64,000 nucleotides of DNA from Azoarcus sp. Its GTDB lineage: Bacteria > Pseudomonadota > Gammaproteobacteria > Burkholderiales > Rhodocyclaceae. Under the pieces are notes generated by a model, which had not been told where the DNA came from, ran no database searches, and saw only the letters and a program-made list of their open reading frames with translations. Position 1 is the stretch's first letter. The number at the start of each line of letters is the position of its first letter. Below, one piece after another: positions 39,101 through 47,544 of this stretch. Location of the stretch: NCBI GenBank assembly GCA_030656215.1, contig JAUSOD010000073.1:1-64000 (forward strand), read 5' to 3'. A program made the translations under genes and the position numbers.

Positions 39101-39979
39101 ATGAGCTTCCCCGTCCGCAGCGCCCTCGGCCTTGCACTGCTGCTCGCCCTTGGGAGTGCCGCATCGACGCCCACCTTCGCCCAGAGCGCCGAAACCGTGC
39201 GCTTGTCCGAGCGCTGGGACGAGACGCGTGCGAGTACCCTGCTCGATCGTGCAGTCAGGAACGTCGAGCTCAAGGGGGAAGCGGCGCTGGCCGATTTCAG
39301 CCGCCAGGGCGGCTTCGTCGATCGTGACCTCTACGTCTATGCGATCGCCAGCGATGGTCGCTTTCTGGCCAGCGGTGGATCATCGGCGGCGCTGATCGGA
39401 CAGAACGTGGCTGATCACCGTGATGCGACCGGCAAGCCCTTCTTCCGCGAAATGCTCGATCAGGCTGCGTCCAAGGGGAATGGTCGGGTGGAATACCGCT
39501 GGCTCAATCCGGTGGAGAATCGTGAGGAACCCAAGGTGACGCTGTTCCGCCGGGTCGGCGAGATCATCGTTGCCGTGGGTTTTTATGCGCCGCGAGCCTC
39601 TGCCAGGCAGGCAATGGACATGCTCGATCAGGCGGTTGCCGCGCTCGCAGCCGAGGCCACGACCGCGCTGACCGACTTCCAGAAAGTGGGTGGCCGCTTC
39701 ACCCAGGACGATCTCTATGTTTTCGTGGTCGACATGAGCGACGGGCGCTTCCTCGCTCACGGTGCGGCCCCTGCCCTGGTCGGACGCAACGGCCATGAAC
39801 TGCGCGACCCCAAGGGCAAGGCGATCATCACCGACATGATCAACGTCGCGCGCAAGAAAGGTGCAGGCGAACTCGATTACGCCTGGCGCAATCCCACCAC
39901 CTCCAAGGTCGAAAGCAAACACACCTACTTCCGTGCGGTCGACGGCAAGCTCGTTGGTGTAGGCTATTACACCCGCTGA
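39101..39979 (+). CDS. Secreted protein with two cache domains
   Basis: A 292-residue protein with a cleavable signal peptide (to about residue 28, PTFAQSAET) and no other membrane segment. Two homologous cache (type 2-like) domains follow, about 35-165 and 170-290. Their parallel motifs are DLYVYAIASDGRFLASG / DLYVFVVDMSDGRFLAHG and FFREMLDQAASKGNGRVEYRW / IITDMINVARKKGAGELDYAW. Normally such domains are the sensory part of receptors; here they are free in the periplasm. CAGGAG lies 9 bases upstream of the ATG. Confidence 0.85.
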   Translation: MSFPVRSALGLALLLALGSAASTPTFAQSAETVRLSERWDETRASTLLDRAVRNVELKGEAALADFSRQGGFVDRDLYVYAIASDGRFLASGGSSAALIGQNVADHRDATGKPFFREMLDQAASKGNGRVEYRWLNPVENREEPKVTLFRRVGEIIVAVGFYAPRASARQAMDMLDQAVAALAAEATTALTDFQKVGGRFTQDDLYVFVVDMSDGRFLAHGAAPALVGRNGHELRDPKGKAIITDMINVARKKGAGELDYAWRNPTTSKVESKHTYFRAVDGKLVGVGYYTR

Positions 39980-40030
39980 CCGGTGCCACCTTCAGAGCCC
40001 GGCAGCGTTTTCCTGACAGAGGAGTTCCTT

Positions 40031-40531
40031 ATGACCACAGTAAGCCTGGGTGGCAACCCGATCGACGTTGCCGGCAATTTTCCGCAGGTCGGCGCTGCCG
40101 CACCCGCTTTCACCCTCACCGCGGCCGATCTTAACGATATCGGCCTCGACGCCTTCGCCGGCAAGCGCAAGGTGCTCAACATCGTGCCCAGCCTCGACAC
40201 CCCGACCTGCGCCACCTCGACGCGCAAGTTCAATACCGAGGCAAGCAGCCTGACCAACACCGTGGTGCTGGCCGTGTCGGCCGACCTGCCCTTCGCCGCC
40301 AAGCGCTTCTGCGTGACCGAAGGCCTGGAAAACGTGCAGACCCTGTCCACCTTCCGCAATCCCGGTTTTGCCCGTGATTACGGTGTGGCGATTACCTCGG
40401 GCCCGCTCGCCGGCGTCACCGCGCGTGCGGTTGTGGTGCTCGACGTCGATAACAAGGTGATCCACGCCCAACTCGTACCCGAAATCAAGGACGAGCCCGA
40501 CTACGCGGCTGCGCTGGCCGTACTCAAGTAA
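40031..40531 (+). CDS. tpx: Thiol peroxidase (atypical 2-Cys peroxiredoxin)
   Basis: Reduces lipid and hydrogen peroxides using thioredoxin. The 166-residue protein has the peroxidatic Cys60 in [13 protein letters not shown] and the resolving Cys94 in [13 protein letters not shown]. The 3' end overlaps the convergent gene by 8 bases. Confidence 0.97.
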   Translation: MTTVSLGGNPIDVAGNFPQVGAAAPAFTLTAADLNDIGLDAFAGKRKVLNIVPSLDTPTCATSTRKFNTEASSLTNTVVLAVSADLPFAAKRFCVTEGLENVQTLSTFRNPGFARDYGVAITSGPLAGVTARAVVVLDVDNKVIHAQLVPEIKDEPDYAAALAVLK

Positions 40532-40925
40532 ACACCCGGGCGAGACCAATCACGGCGAGCACGGCCACGATGATGACTGTCAGCCACAGAAGCCGGATAC
40601 GATTGGTCTCGACCCGTTTGATCAGCTCGGCATTCTGATCGGCGAGTGCCTTGATCAGCGCTGACGACGCGAGCATCTGCTCGTGAAGATCGGCCACCCT
40701 CGCCTCGACCGCGACAAGCTGAGTCCGGACCCGTGTCAGGGTCTCGGCTTCCGACCCTTGCGCCACAGGTGAATCGGGTTCCACCGATGCTGCGCTGGGT
40801 GCGGCAGCCGTTTTCTTCGCCACGCCGTTCCAGAGTTTCCGGGCCCCGTCGGCCACCAGCGGCGCCGTCGAGATGACCTGTGCCCACGGAACCGTCTTGA
40901 GAAGGGAAAGCCAGCCAATTGCCAT
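40524..40925 (-). CDS. Small C-tail-anchored coiled-coil protein, unknown function
   Basis: A 133-residue protein not assigned to a named family. It has a hydrophobic N-terminal stretch ([21 protein letters not shown]), a Pro/Ala/Ser linker, a central coiled coil (about 60-105, with heptad-like L/V/A spacing) and a C-terminal transmembrane helix ([21 protein letters not shown]). AAAGG lies 8 bases upstream of ATG 40925. Tail-to-tail with tpx. Confidence 0.7.
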   Translation of the reverse strand: MAIGWLSLLKTVPWAQVISTAPLVADGARKLWNGVAKKTAAAPSAASVEPDSPVAQGSEAETLTRVRTQLVAVEARVADLHEQMLASSALIKALADQNAELIKRVETNRIRLLWLTVIIVAVLAVIGLARVFT

Positions 40926-41256
40926 GGAATACCTTTCTTGGTTGAGAGATGGCCGTCAAGGCTTGAGTATGCCCCGCGTCGCATGCCGCGGTGCGGTGGC
41001 GAGCCCTCGCCCGAATAAACCGGCCGCTGTTCCACGAACTGTTGTTACACGCGCTGCTCCACAAACTGCGCGTTGAACTCAAGCATGGACCTGCCTTGCC
41101 GGCAGAAATTCCGGCCCCTGGCGAACGGGGTGAGTGAAGCGGCGCATTGGAGGCGCCCGTGACGGACCTTGTCCGGTTCCCGAGCGAAAGGGCCGATGTG
41201 CGAACGTTGTTGCGGGCTCGCGGTCCGACTGCGGCATCCACTCGAGCACCTTGCCC

Positions 41257-42516
41257 ATGTCGTCCACCCGCAATTTCCCGCTGCAGCCCGCGCGCTTTCC
41301 GTCGTTTCGCCGTCTTGGAGCGGGGTTGGCCGTGCTCCTGTCGCTTGCCTTTGCCGCGCCGGTGAGCGCTGAAGCCCCCACTCCCCAGTGGCAGGGCGCC
41401 GCTTTCGAGGGTGATCGTGCCGCGCTTGAGCAACTGGCCAAGGCTGGGGCGAAGGTGATCCGGGTGTATCGCGAATCCGACGTCTGGGTGCTCGACGACG
41501 CGCAGCGGCTCGGGCTCAAGGTGGTGATGGGGCTGTGGGTGGCACATCCACGCCATGGCGTCCGGCTGGACGACGACCTTGCCCGCAAGGCGCAGGACGA
41601 TGCGATCCGCCAGTTTGTAACCCGCTACCGCAAGCATCCCGCGCTACTCGCCTGGGGCGTGGGCAATGAGGTCGAGACCGGCGAGGCCGATCCGCTGCCC
41701 GCATGGCGCGAGATCGACCGCGTGGCGGCAATGGTCAAGGCGCTCGACCCCGGCCGCCCGACCATGATGGTGGTGGCCGACACCAGCCTCGACCGCCTGC
41801 GCCTGCTCGCCAACTGTTGTGCCCATGTCGATCTGCTCGGCATCAACCTCTATGCCGGGGCGGTGTTCGACCTGGCGCAGCGCCTGCGCAGTGCCGGCAT
41901 CAGCAAGCCGGTTGTCGTCTCTGAGCTCGGTCCCTTGGGCCAGTGGCAGGCCGGACGCAAACCGTGGGGGGCGCCGGTCGAACTCACCAGTCGCGAGAAA
42001 GCCGTCTTCTACCGCGATGCGCTTGCCGCACTGCGCGCCGAACCGCAGGTGCGTGGCGTGTTCTCCTTCCTGTGGGGGGCCAAGCAGGAGCAGACCGAAA
42101 CCTGGCACGGCCTGCTGCTGGCCGACGGCAGCCTCACCGAAATGACCGACGCCCTCGCCGAAGCCTGGGGCCGTCCGCCAACGGCACGCGCGCCCACCAT
42201 CCTCGGCATCGGCATCGCGGCCGACGTGTTCGCTCCCGGCGAAGTGGTGTCGGCCGGGGTCGATGCCCGCAGCGCCGACAAGGGCCCGCTGCGTACCGAA
42301 TGGAAGGTGCTCGCCGAAGCCACGGATCTGCGCCTCGGCGGCGACAACGAGGCGGCGCCCAGGCGAGTCGATGTGCCACTGCTCGCGGCCGATGCCGGAC
42401 ATGTCCGCTTCCACGCCCCGAAACAGCCCGGTGCCTACCGCCTGTTCATCACCGTGCGCGGCGCCAGCGGCAAGGCGGCCACGGCCAATCTTCCCTTCCT
42501 GGTGCGTGCGCCGTAG
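41257..42516 (+). CDS. Secreted clan GH-A glycoside hydrolase-like protein
   Basis: A 419-residue exported protein with a signal peptide (RRLGAGLAVLLSLAFAAPVSAEA, about 19-40), a TIM-barrel with the GH2-like motifs GVGNEVE (acid/base Glu138) and VVVSELGPLG (nucleophile Glu223), and a C-terminal Ig-like domain (about 310-419). The sugar substrate is unknown. Start 41257 gives a normal signal peptide; a GTG at 41134 is open but adds 41 unlikely residues. The 331 bases upstream (40926-41256) contain no gene I can support. Confidence 0.82.
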   Translation: MSSTRNFPLQPARFPSFRRLGAGLAVLLSLAFAAPVSAEAPTPQWQGAAFEGDRAALEQLAKAGAKVIRVYRESDVWVLDDAQRLGLKVVMGLWVAHPRHGVRLDDDLARKAQDDAIRQFVTRYRKHPALLAWGVGNEVETGEADPLPAWREIDRVAAMVKALDPGRPTMMVVADTSLDRLRLLANCCAHVDLLGINLYAGAVFDLAQRLRSAGISKPVVVSELGPLGQWQAGRKPWGAPVELTSREKAVFYRDALAALRAEPQVRGVFSFLWGAKQEQTETWHGLLLADGSLTEMTDALAEAWGRPPTARAPTILGIGIAADVFAPGEVVSAGVDARSADKGPLRTEWKVLAEATDLRLGGDNEAAPRRVDVPLLAADAGHVRFHAPKQPGAYRLFITVRGASGKAATANLPFLVRAP

Positions 42517-43223
42517 TGGTCTGCGCACAGCCACCCGATCGTCAGCCAGGCGCGGCGCTGCCGGAGTCCGCCGCGCCCACGCATTTCAGTCTGCCCCAAT
42601 ACAGCGTCGGCGAAGAACTCGCCAACGGCATCACCCACGGCGTCGGCATCGTGCTCGCCATCGCCGGGCTGGCAGTGATGACCGCGTTTGCAGCGCTCAA
42701 GGGTGATGTCTGGCATGTGGTGGCGTGCAGCATCTTCGGCGCTACGCTGATCCTCGCCTACGCCGCCTCCACCCTGTACCACAGCATCAGTACTGCGCGC
42801 CTCAAGCCGATGCTGCGGGCGCTCGACCATTCGTCGATCTTCCTGCTCATTGCCGGCACGTACACGCCCTTCATGCTGGTGAACCTGCGCGGCCCGTGGG
42901 GCTGGTCGCTGTTTGCGGTGATCTGGAGCCTGGCGCTGCTGGGCATTGTGGCGCGCCTGCTGCTCAAGGGGAGACTGCACGGGCTGGTGGTCGGGCTCTA
43001 TATTGCCATGGGGTGGGCAATCGTGGTGGCGGTGCAGCCGATGCTGCAACATGTGGAGCCCGGCGGCCTGATGTTGCTGGCTGCCGGCGGGGTGGCCTAT
43101 ACCGCCGGGGTGCCGTTCTACAATTGGAAGAGCCTGCCCTACAACCATGCGATCTGGCATGGCTTCGTGTTGCTGGGCAGCGCACTGCACTACTTTGCGG
43201 TGCTGTTCTACGTGATTCCCTGA
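42516..43223 (+). CDS. Hemolysin III family / TrhA-type membrane protein
   Basis: A 235-residue seven-helix membrane protein of the PAQR/hemolysin III superfamily: EELANGITHGVGIVLAIAGL near the N-terminus, YAASTLYHS with the conserved Ser and His of the metal site, LDHSSIFLLIAGTYTPF, and NHAIWHGFVLLGSALHY at the end. The start is a GTG that shares its G with the TAG stop of the glycosidase gene; no earlier ATG exists in frame. Related proteins are implicated in membrane-lipid homeostasis. Confidence 0.88.
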   Translation: MVCAQPPDRQPGAALPESAAPTHFSLPQYSVGEELANGITHGVGIVLAIAGLAVMTAFAALKGDVWHVVACSIFGATLILAYAASTLYHSISTARLKPMLRALDHSSIFLLIAGTYTPFMLVNLRGPWGWSLFAVIWSLALLGIVARLLLKGRLHGLVVGLYIAMGWAIVVAVQPMLQHVEPGGLMLLAAGGVAYTAGVPFYNWKSLPYNHAIWHGFVLLGSALHYFAVLFYVIP

Positions 43224-43246
43224 GTCGTGGGTGTGTCACGAGCACT

Positions 43247-43280
43247 GCGGCGGCTTCGGCCTTTGCGGGCAAGCCGCCGC
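43247..43280. terminator. Bidirectional hairpin between convergent genes
   Basis: A 10-bp stem (GCGGCGGCTT / AAGCCGCCGC) with a 14-nt loop lies between the stops of the hemolysin III gene and the SDR gene. No T tract. Confidence 0.45.
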
Positions 43281-43306
43281 GCGATTCCAGAGGTTTGTGG
43301 GTCGCT

Positions 43307-44086
43307 TCAGATTGAGATGAACCCGCCGTCGATGACTAGGTTCGAGGCGGTGACGAAGCTCGATTCGTCGCTCGCCAGGTAGAGGATGCCCTGGGCGATG
43401 TCCTCCGGCTGGCCGATGCGGCCGATCGGGTGCAGGGCGGTGAACATCGCGATCGCCTGCTCGTCGCTTTCGGCACCGGTGGCCAGGCGCGCCATCTCCA
43501 CCCCCGCCTTGGTTTCGACCAGGCCGGGATGTACCGCATTGACCCGGATGCCGTAGCCCTTCTGGCCGCAATAGACGCCGGCCGACTTCGACAGCAGGTT
43601 GATGCCGGCCTTGGCCGCGCAGTAGGCGGCCAGGTTCGGCGAACCGACGAAGGCCGCCACCGAACTGACGTTGACGATGCTGCCGCCGCCGGTGTCCTTC
43701 ATCCAGCGGATCGCCGCCTGGGTGCCGATGAAGGTGGCGTCGAGGTTGATGCTCATGATCCGCCGCCATTCGGCGAGGCTGACCGTCTCGATGTCGTTGT
43801 AGGTGCCACCCCCGGCGTTGTTGACCAGGATGTCGAGGCGGCCGTGGGCATGACGCAGAGCGTCGAACACCGCTTCCCAGTCTTCCGCCTTCGAGGCATC
43901 GTGGTGCAGGTAGCGCGCGCGACCGCCGTCGGCGCGGATGCGGGCGGCGGCGGCCTCGCCGTTGGCGTCGTCGATGTCGGTCAGCAGAACCTGCGCGCCC
44001 TCGCGCGCGAGCAGCGTGGCGGTGGCGCGGCCGAGGCCGTTGGCGGCTCCGGTGACCAGCGCGATCTTGTGTTGTACGCGACCCAT
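43307..44086 (-). CDS. Short-chain dehydrogenase/reductase of the ketone cluster
   Basis: A 259-residue classical SDR: cofactor motif TGAANGLG (Asp in LLTDIDDAN suggests NAD(H)), NNAGG, and the catalytic Ser in VNVSSVAAF with Tyr-Lys in YCAAKAG. GGAGA precedes ATG 44086. It is divergent from the TetR gene, shares its operator type and is the natural candidate for oxidising a secondary alcohol to the ketone that the carboxylase uses, as 1-phenylethanol dehydrogenase does in Aromatoleum. A 3-hydroxyacyl-CoA role is the alternative. Confidence 0.88.
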   Translation of the reverse strand: MGRVQHKIALVTGAANGLGRATATLLAREGAQVLLTDIDDANGEAAAARIRADGGRARYLHHDASKAEDWEAVFDALRHAHGRLDILVNNAGGGTYNDIETVSLAEWRRIMSINLDATFIGTQAAIRWMKDTGGGSIVNVSSVAAFVGSPNLAAYCAAKAGINLLSKSAGVYCGQKGYGIRVNAVHPGLVETKAGVEMARLATGAESDEQAIAMFTALHPIGRIGQPEDIAQGILYLASDESSFVTASNLVIDGGFISI

Positions 44087-44152
44087 GTGTTGTCTCCTGT
44101 GTTGTCGTGGCGAATGGCGGCGGCCGAGATTGGCCGGTACGAAGATCGATAA

Positions 44153-44164
44153 GAACGATCGTTC
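44153..44164. promoter_or_regulatory. TetR-type operator 1 (SDR promoter)
   Basis: Perfect 12-base palindrome GAACGATCGTTC followed by GATA. It lies just downstream of a candidate SDR promoter on the minus strand and 67 bases before its start codon. The same word occurs at 44311. Confidence 0.7.
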
Positions 44165-44173
44165 GATACATCC

Positions 44174-44203
44174 ACAATAACCAAGGATAGAGTCGGCCGT
44201 CAA
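44174..44203 (-). promoter_or_regulatory. Candidate promoter of the SDR gene
   Basis: Reading on the minus strand, TTGACG and TATTGT are separated by 18 bases. Operator 1 begins about 10 bases downstream of the -10 element, so a bound repressor would cover the transcript start. Confidence 0.5.
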
Positions 44204-44273
44204 TCACCCGCCTGTTGCTGCTCCGCACCATCGTAAAAGGTGAAAAATTGCTGCAAATAATGAAGAAACCGGC

Positions 44274-44302
44274 TTGACAGGCCAGTTCGGCGCGACAACA
44301 AT
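44274..44302 (+). promoter_or_regulatory. Candidate promoter of the TetR-carboxylase operon
   Basis: TTGACA (perfect -35) and AACAAT (4 of 6 for -10) separated by 17 bases. Operator 2 begins 8 bases downstream of the -10, so it sits on the predicted transcript start. Confidence 0.6.
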
Positions 44303-44310
44303 GCAGTCCA

Positions 44311-44322
44311 GAACGATCGTTC
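44311..44322. promoter_or_regulatory. TetR-type operator 2 (TetR operon promoter)
   Basis: Second perfect GAACGATCGTTC palindrome, again followed by GATA, at the predicted start of the TetR transcript. Confidence 0.72.
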
Positions 44323-44410
44323 GATAGATGTAGGGGCAAAGCAATGATCGAAGTTCGAATTTTTTAGCAGTCGGCAAGGCGGACGGAGTGTGCTAAAAAA
44401 TACATCGGGC

Positions 44411-44430
44411 TATCGAACGAACGATCGATA
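44411..44430. promoter_or_regulatory. TetR-type operator 3 (TetR leader)
   Basis: TATCGAACGAACGATCGATA, an imperfect palindrome sharing TATCGAACGA with the reverse strand of operators 1 and 2, located 34 bases before the TetR start codon. Together with operator 2 it suggests autoregulation. Confidence 0.6.
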
Positions 44431-44463
44431 ACAACGCAAACCATTCATCGAGGACAACACCGC

Positions 44464-45111
44464 ATGCTGGACACCAACATCAACCAAGCCGGGCCGGACA
44501 GCGCGCCCGAGGCCACCGAGCGGGAGCGCGGCGGGCTGCGCGAGGAGCTGCTTCAGACCGCGGTGGACCTGTTCGCCGCGCGCGGCTTCAAGGGCACCTC
44601 GATCCGCGACATCGCCAAGACCCTCGGGGTCAGCGTGTCGGTGATCTACCACTATTTTGGCAACAAGGAGGGCCTGTGGTCGGCCATCCTCGACTACTCG
44701 GTCAAGGGTCTGCCGGCGCGGCTGGAAGCCGCGCTCGCCGGCGGCGGCCATGCGCTGGAGCGCTTTCGCCGGGTACTGCGCGCACACCTGGCGGCGTCGG
44801 CGCACTACCAGAAGGAATCGAAGATCTTCCTGATCGACTACGACCGCATGTCGGCTGCCGGCGACCAGGCGAGCAAGGCGATCCAGAAGCGGGTGCTCGA
44901 CGTGTACGTCGGCATCCTGGAGGAAATGCAGGCCGAGGGTCTGGTCAAGAGCGCGCAGACCAAGATCCTCGCTTTCAACGTGCTCGGCGTCGTCAACTGG
45001 TACCTGCGCTGGTACCGGCCCGACGGCCCGCTGGCACCTGAGGAGGTCTACGAGGAGATCGTGACCTTCGTGCTGTACGGAGTGATCGGCACGCCGCCGG
45101 GACGGAACTGA
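44464..45111 (+). CDS. TetR/AcrR-family regulator of the ketone cluster
   Basis: A 215-residue TetR protein: N-terminal HTH (LLQTAVDLFAARGFKGTSIRDIAKTLGVSVSVIYHYFGNKEGLW in consecutive parts, about residues 28-72) and a helical ligand-binding domain that includes NWYLRWYRPDGPL near the C-terminus. It precedes the carboxylase genes by 62 bases on the same strand and is divergent from the SDR gene. GAACGATCGTTC-type palindromes flank it, so it most likely represses the SDR gene and its own operon until the ketone, its CoA ester or a related effector binds. Confidence 0.93.
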   Translation: MLDTNINQAGPDSAPEATERERGGLREELLQTAVDLFAARGFKGTSIRDIAKTLGVSVSVIYHYFGNKEGLWSAILDYSVKGLPARLEAALAGGGHALERFRRVLRAHLAASAHYQKESKIFLIDYDRMSAAGDQASKAIQKRVLDVYVGILEEMQAEGLVKSAQTKILAFNVLGVVNWYLRWYRPDGPLAPEEVYEEIVTFVLYGVIGTPPGRN

Positions 45112-45173
45112 GCCGCGTTCCGGCGCTACCCCCTAGCCAACAACAGACTCACGACAACGGAGGAGACATATAA

Positions 45174-47204
45174 ATGGGCTTTACCGTCGATATCGACACC
45201 GGCGGGACCTTCACCGATGGCTTCGTCACGCATGGCGACGCCTTCCGCACGGTGAAGACACCGACCACCCCGCACGACCTCACGCTGTGCTTCATGGAGT
45301 GCATCAAGGAGGCGGCGCGCGCGTTCGACCTGCCCTTGCGCGATTTCTTGTTCGAGACGGAGATCATCCGTTTCTCGAACACCATCGGCACCAACTCCAT
45401 CATCCAGCGCGACGGCGCCAAGATTGGCCTGATCGTCACGGCGGGTCACGAGGCGCTGGCACCCTCGGTCGATGCTGACGGCAAGACACCTTTGGTCGCG
45501 CCCGACATGGTTGCCGGGGTGGAGGAGGTGGTCGACGGCGGCGGTCACGTGCGCCACGCGCCGCAACTGCTCGGGGTGCTGGAGCGCGCCCAGGCGCTGA
45601 TCGACCGCGGCGCGCGTTGCCTGGTGGTCGCGCTCGACAATGCCGATGTCAATCCAGCCAACGAGCGCGCGATCCGCGAGGCGATCAAGCGCGAATACCC
45701 GCGCGACTACCTCGGCTCGGTACCGGTTTTCCTCAGCGCCGACATCGTCCAGCGCAGCGGCTACCGCGAGCGCATCAACACCGCGGTGCTCAACGCCTAC
45801 ATCCATGGGAAGCTCACCCGCCTGCTGTACAAGGCTGGCGAGGACCTGCGCCGCCAGGACTACCGCGGCCAGCTGCTGATTGGCCACAACAATGGCGCGG
45901 TGGCGCGGGTGGCCAAGACCCGGGCGATCAACACCTACAACTCGGGCCCGGCAGCCGGCCTGCTCGGCGCGCGCGAGATCGGTGCGCTGTACGGCGCGGC
46001 CTGCGTGTTCTCCGGCGACATGGGCGGCACCTCGTTCGACATCGGCTGCGTGCGCGACGGCGAGCCCGGTTACGCGCTGCGCCCCGATGTCGAGGGCTTC
46101 GACTGCAACCTGCCGATGCTAGAGATCCGCGCGCTGGGTGCCGGCGGTGGCTCGATCGCGTCGGTTGCCGACGGCACCCTGCGCGTCGGTCCGCAGTCGG
46201 CCGGCGCGCTGCCCGGCCCGGTGTGTTTCGGCCTCGGCGGCAAGCTGCCGACGGTAACCGACGCCAATCTCGTGCTCGGCTGGCTCGATCCCGATTATTT
46301 TCTCGGTGGCACGCGCCGGCTCGACACCGACAAGGCCCGCACTGCCATTGCCGAACATGTCGCCGAGCCGCTCGGGGTGTCGGTGGAAGAAGCCGCGTGG
46401 CGCATCAAGTCTGCCGTGGAAGCCGATGTCGGCCGCGAACTGGCGCGCATCCGCGACCAGATCGGGCCGCATCCCGATCCCTTGATGGTCATCTACGGTG
46501 GCGCCGGGCCGCTGCACAGTTGCCCGATCGCCGAGGCCGCGGGTATCGATCGACTGGTCGTCACCCCGTTTTCTGCGGTGTTCTCCGCCTATTCGTCGTC
46601 GTTGATGGATGTCGGCCACCTGTATTACCACCGCCTCGATCTCGCGCTTGAGCCGGAGCACGACTACGCCGGCGTGTGCGACACCATCGCCGCGCTGCAG
46701 CGGCGCGGCGGCGCCGACATGCGCGGCGAAGGTTTCGCCGCCGACGGGGTGGCGTGGCAGCTCGAGCTGATCGTCCACAACGAACATGGACGCGAGGCGC
46801 GCCTGACGGCCTCGGTCGATGCCTTCGCCGATCCCGCATCGGTGGCGAAGCTTGGCGCCCGAGCGCGTGCCTTGCTCGGCATCGCCGACGGCGGCGCGGT
46901 ACGGCTTGCCACCCTCGGCCTGTTCGCCAGCTCGCCCGTCGCGCACTACCGCCAGCGCCCGGTGGCCGTGGCCGGGCATGCGGTCGAGGGTGCGCTGCGA
47001 GCACAACGCAGTGTCTATCTTGGCGCGCGCGAGGGTAAGCGCATGCTGCCGGTGTACGACCGTTCCCTGCTCGGCCACGGGCATGCGCTGGCGGGGCCTG
47101 CCATCGTCGAGTCGGGCCAGACCACGATGATGATTCCCGCCGGCTGGACGCTGCGGGTGGACCAGTACGACAACGCCCTGATCGAGCGGAGCCGCCTATC
47201 ATGA
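45174..47204 (+). CDS. Hydantoinase A-like subunit of a putative ATP-dependent ketone carboxylase (Apc1-like)
   Basis: A 676-residue (about 72 kDa) protein of the HyuA/AcxA/ApcA superfamily, which activates a substrate by ATP-dependent phosphorylation. It begins MGFTVDIDTGGTFTDGF (ASKHA-fold phosphate-binding motif) and has SNTIGTNSIIQRDGAKIGLI, the second nucleotide-binding block SGDMGGTSFDIG and ALGAGGGSIASV. The size fits the 70-kDa Apc1 subunit of acetophenone carboxylase, and the next gene encodes the small zinc subunit, as in apc operons. GGAGGAG lies about 10 bases before the ATG. Substrate identity is inferred only as a ketone. Confidence 0.87.
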   Translation: MGFTVDIDTGGTFTDGFVTHGDAFRTVKTPTTPHDLTLCFMECIKEAARAFDLPLRDFLFETEIIRFSNTIGTNSIIQRDGAKIGLIVTAGHEALAPSVDADGKTPLVAPDMVAGVEEVVDGGGHVRHAPQLLGVLERAQALIDRGARCLVVALDNADVNPANERAIREAIKREYPRDYLGSVPVFLSADIVQRSGYRERINTAVLNAYIHGKLTRLLYKAGEDLRRQDYRGQLLIGHNNGAVARVAKTRAINTYNSGPAAGLLGAREIGALYGAACVFSGDMGGTSFDIGCVRDGEPGYALRPDVEGFDCNLPMLEIRALGAGGGSIASVADGTLRVGPQSAGALPGPVCFGLGGKLPTVTDANLVLGWLDPDYFLGGTRRLDTDKARTAIAEHVAEPLGVSVEEAAWRIKSAVEADVGRELARIRDQIGPHPDPLMVIYGGAGPLHSCPIAEAAGIDRLVVTPFSAVFSAYSSSLMDVGHLYYHRLDLALEPEHDYAGVCDTIAALQRRGGADMRGEGFAADGVAWQLELIVHNEHGREARLTASVDAFADPASVAKLGARARALLGIADGGAVRLATLGLFASSPVAHYRQRPVAVAGHAVEGALRAQRSVYLGAREGKRMLPVYDRSLLGHGHALAGPAIVESGQTTMMIPAGWTLRVDQYDNALIERSRLS

Positions 47205-47533
47205 AAGTTCGCATCACCGAGTCCCTCGACATCGAGCTCGATACCGAGCAATGGCAATGCAACCGCTGCGGCCATGGGCTGGGGCCGGCGACGGCCGACT
47301 ACAAGCACGGCTGCCTGGTGGCCGAAGTGCCGATCGAAGAGGCCCATCCGCCGATGACCGCGGGCGAGGCCTTCTCATTCGCCCCCGACCCCGACTATTG
47401 CCGCCTGGTCGAGTTCTACTGCCCCGACTGCGGCACCCTGATCGAGAACGAGTACCTGCCGCCCGGTCATCCGCTGACCCACGACATCGAGCTCGACATC
47501 GCCGCGCTGAAGGCGCGCCACGGTGTGGCCTGA
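47201..47533 (+). CDS. Zinc-ribbon small subunit, acetone/acetophenone carboxylase gamma-like (Apc2-like)
   Basis: A 110-residue protein with Cys pairs CNRC (20, 23) and CPDC (74, 77), plus Cys38 and Cys67, as in the zinc-binding gamma subunit of acetone carboxylase (AcxC, PF08882) and the 15-kDa Apc2. The start overlaps the stop of the large subunit (ATGA), indicating 1:1 coupled synthesis. No catalytic role is known for this subunit other than structural or interface zinc binding. Confidence 0.82.
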   Translation: MKVRITESLDIELDTEQWQCNRCGHGLGPATADYKHGCLVAEVPIEEAHPPMTAGEAFSFAPDPDYCRLVEFYCPDCGTLIENEYLPPGHPLTHDIELDIAALKARHGVA

Positions 47534-47544
47534 GGGGGCGGACG

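Noticed and set aside
40926-41256. A possible small gene upstream of the glycosidase (including a GTG at 41134)
   Set aside because: No ribosome-binding site or coding character; the extension would bury the signal peptide.
45174-47533. Acetone carboxylase (acxABC)
   Set aside because: Acetone carboxylase has one A-type subunit and acts without a downstream CoA ligase and thiolase of this kind; here there are two A-type subunits.
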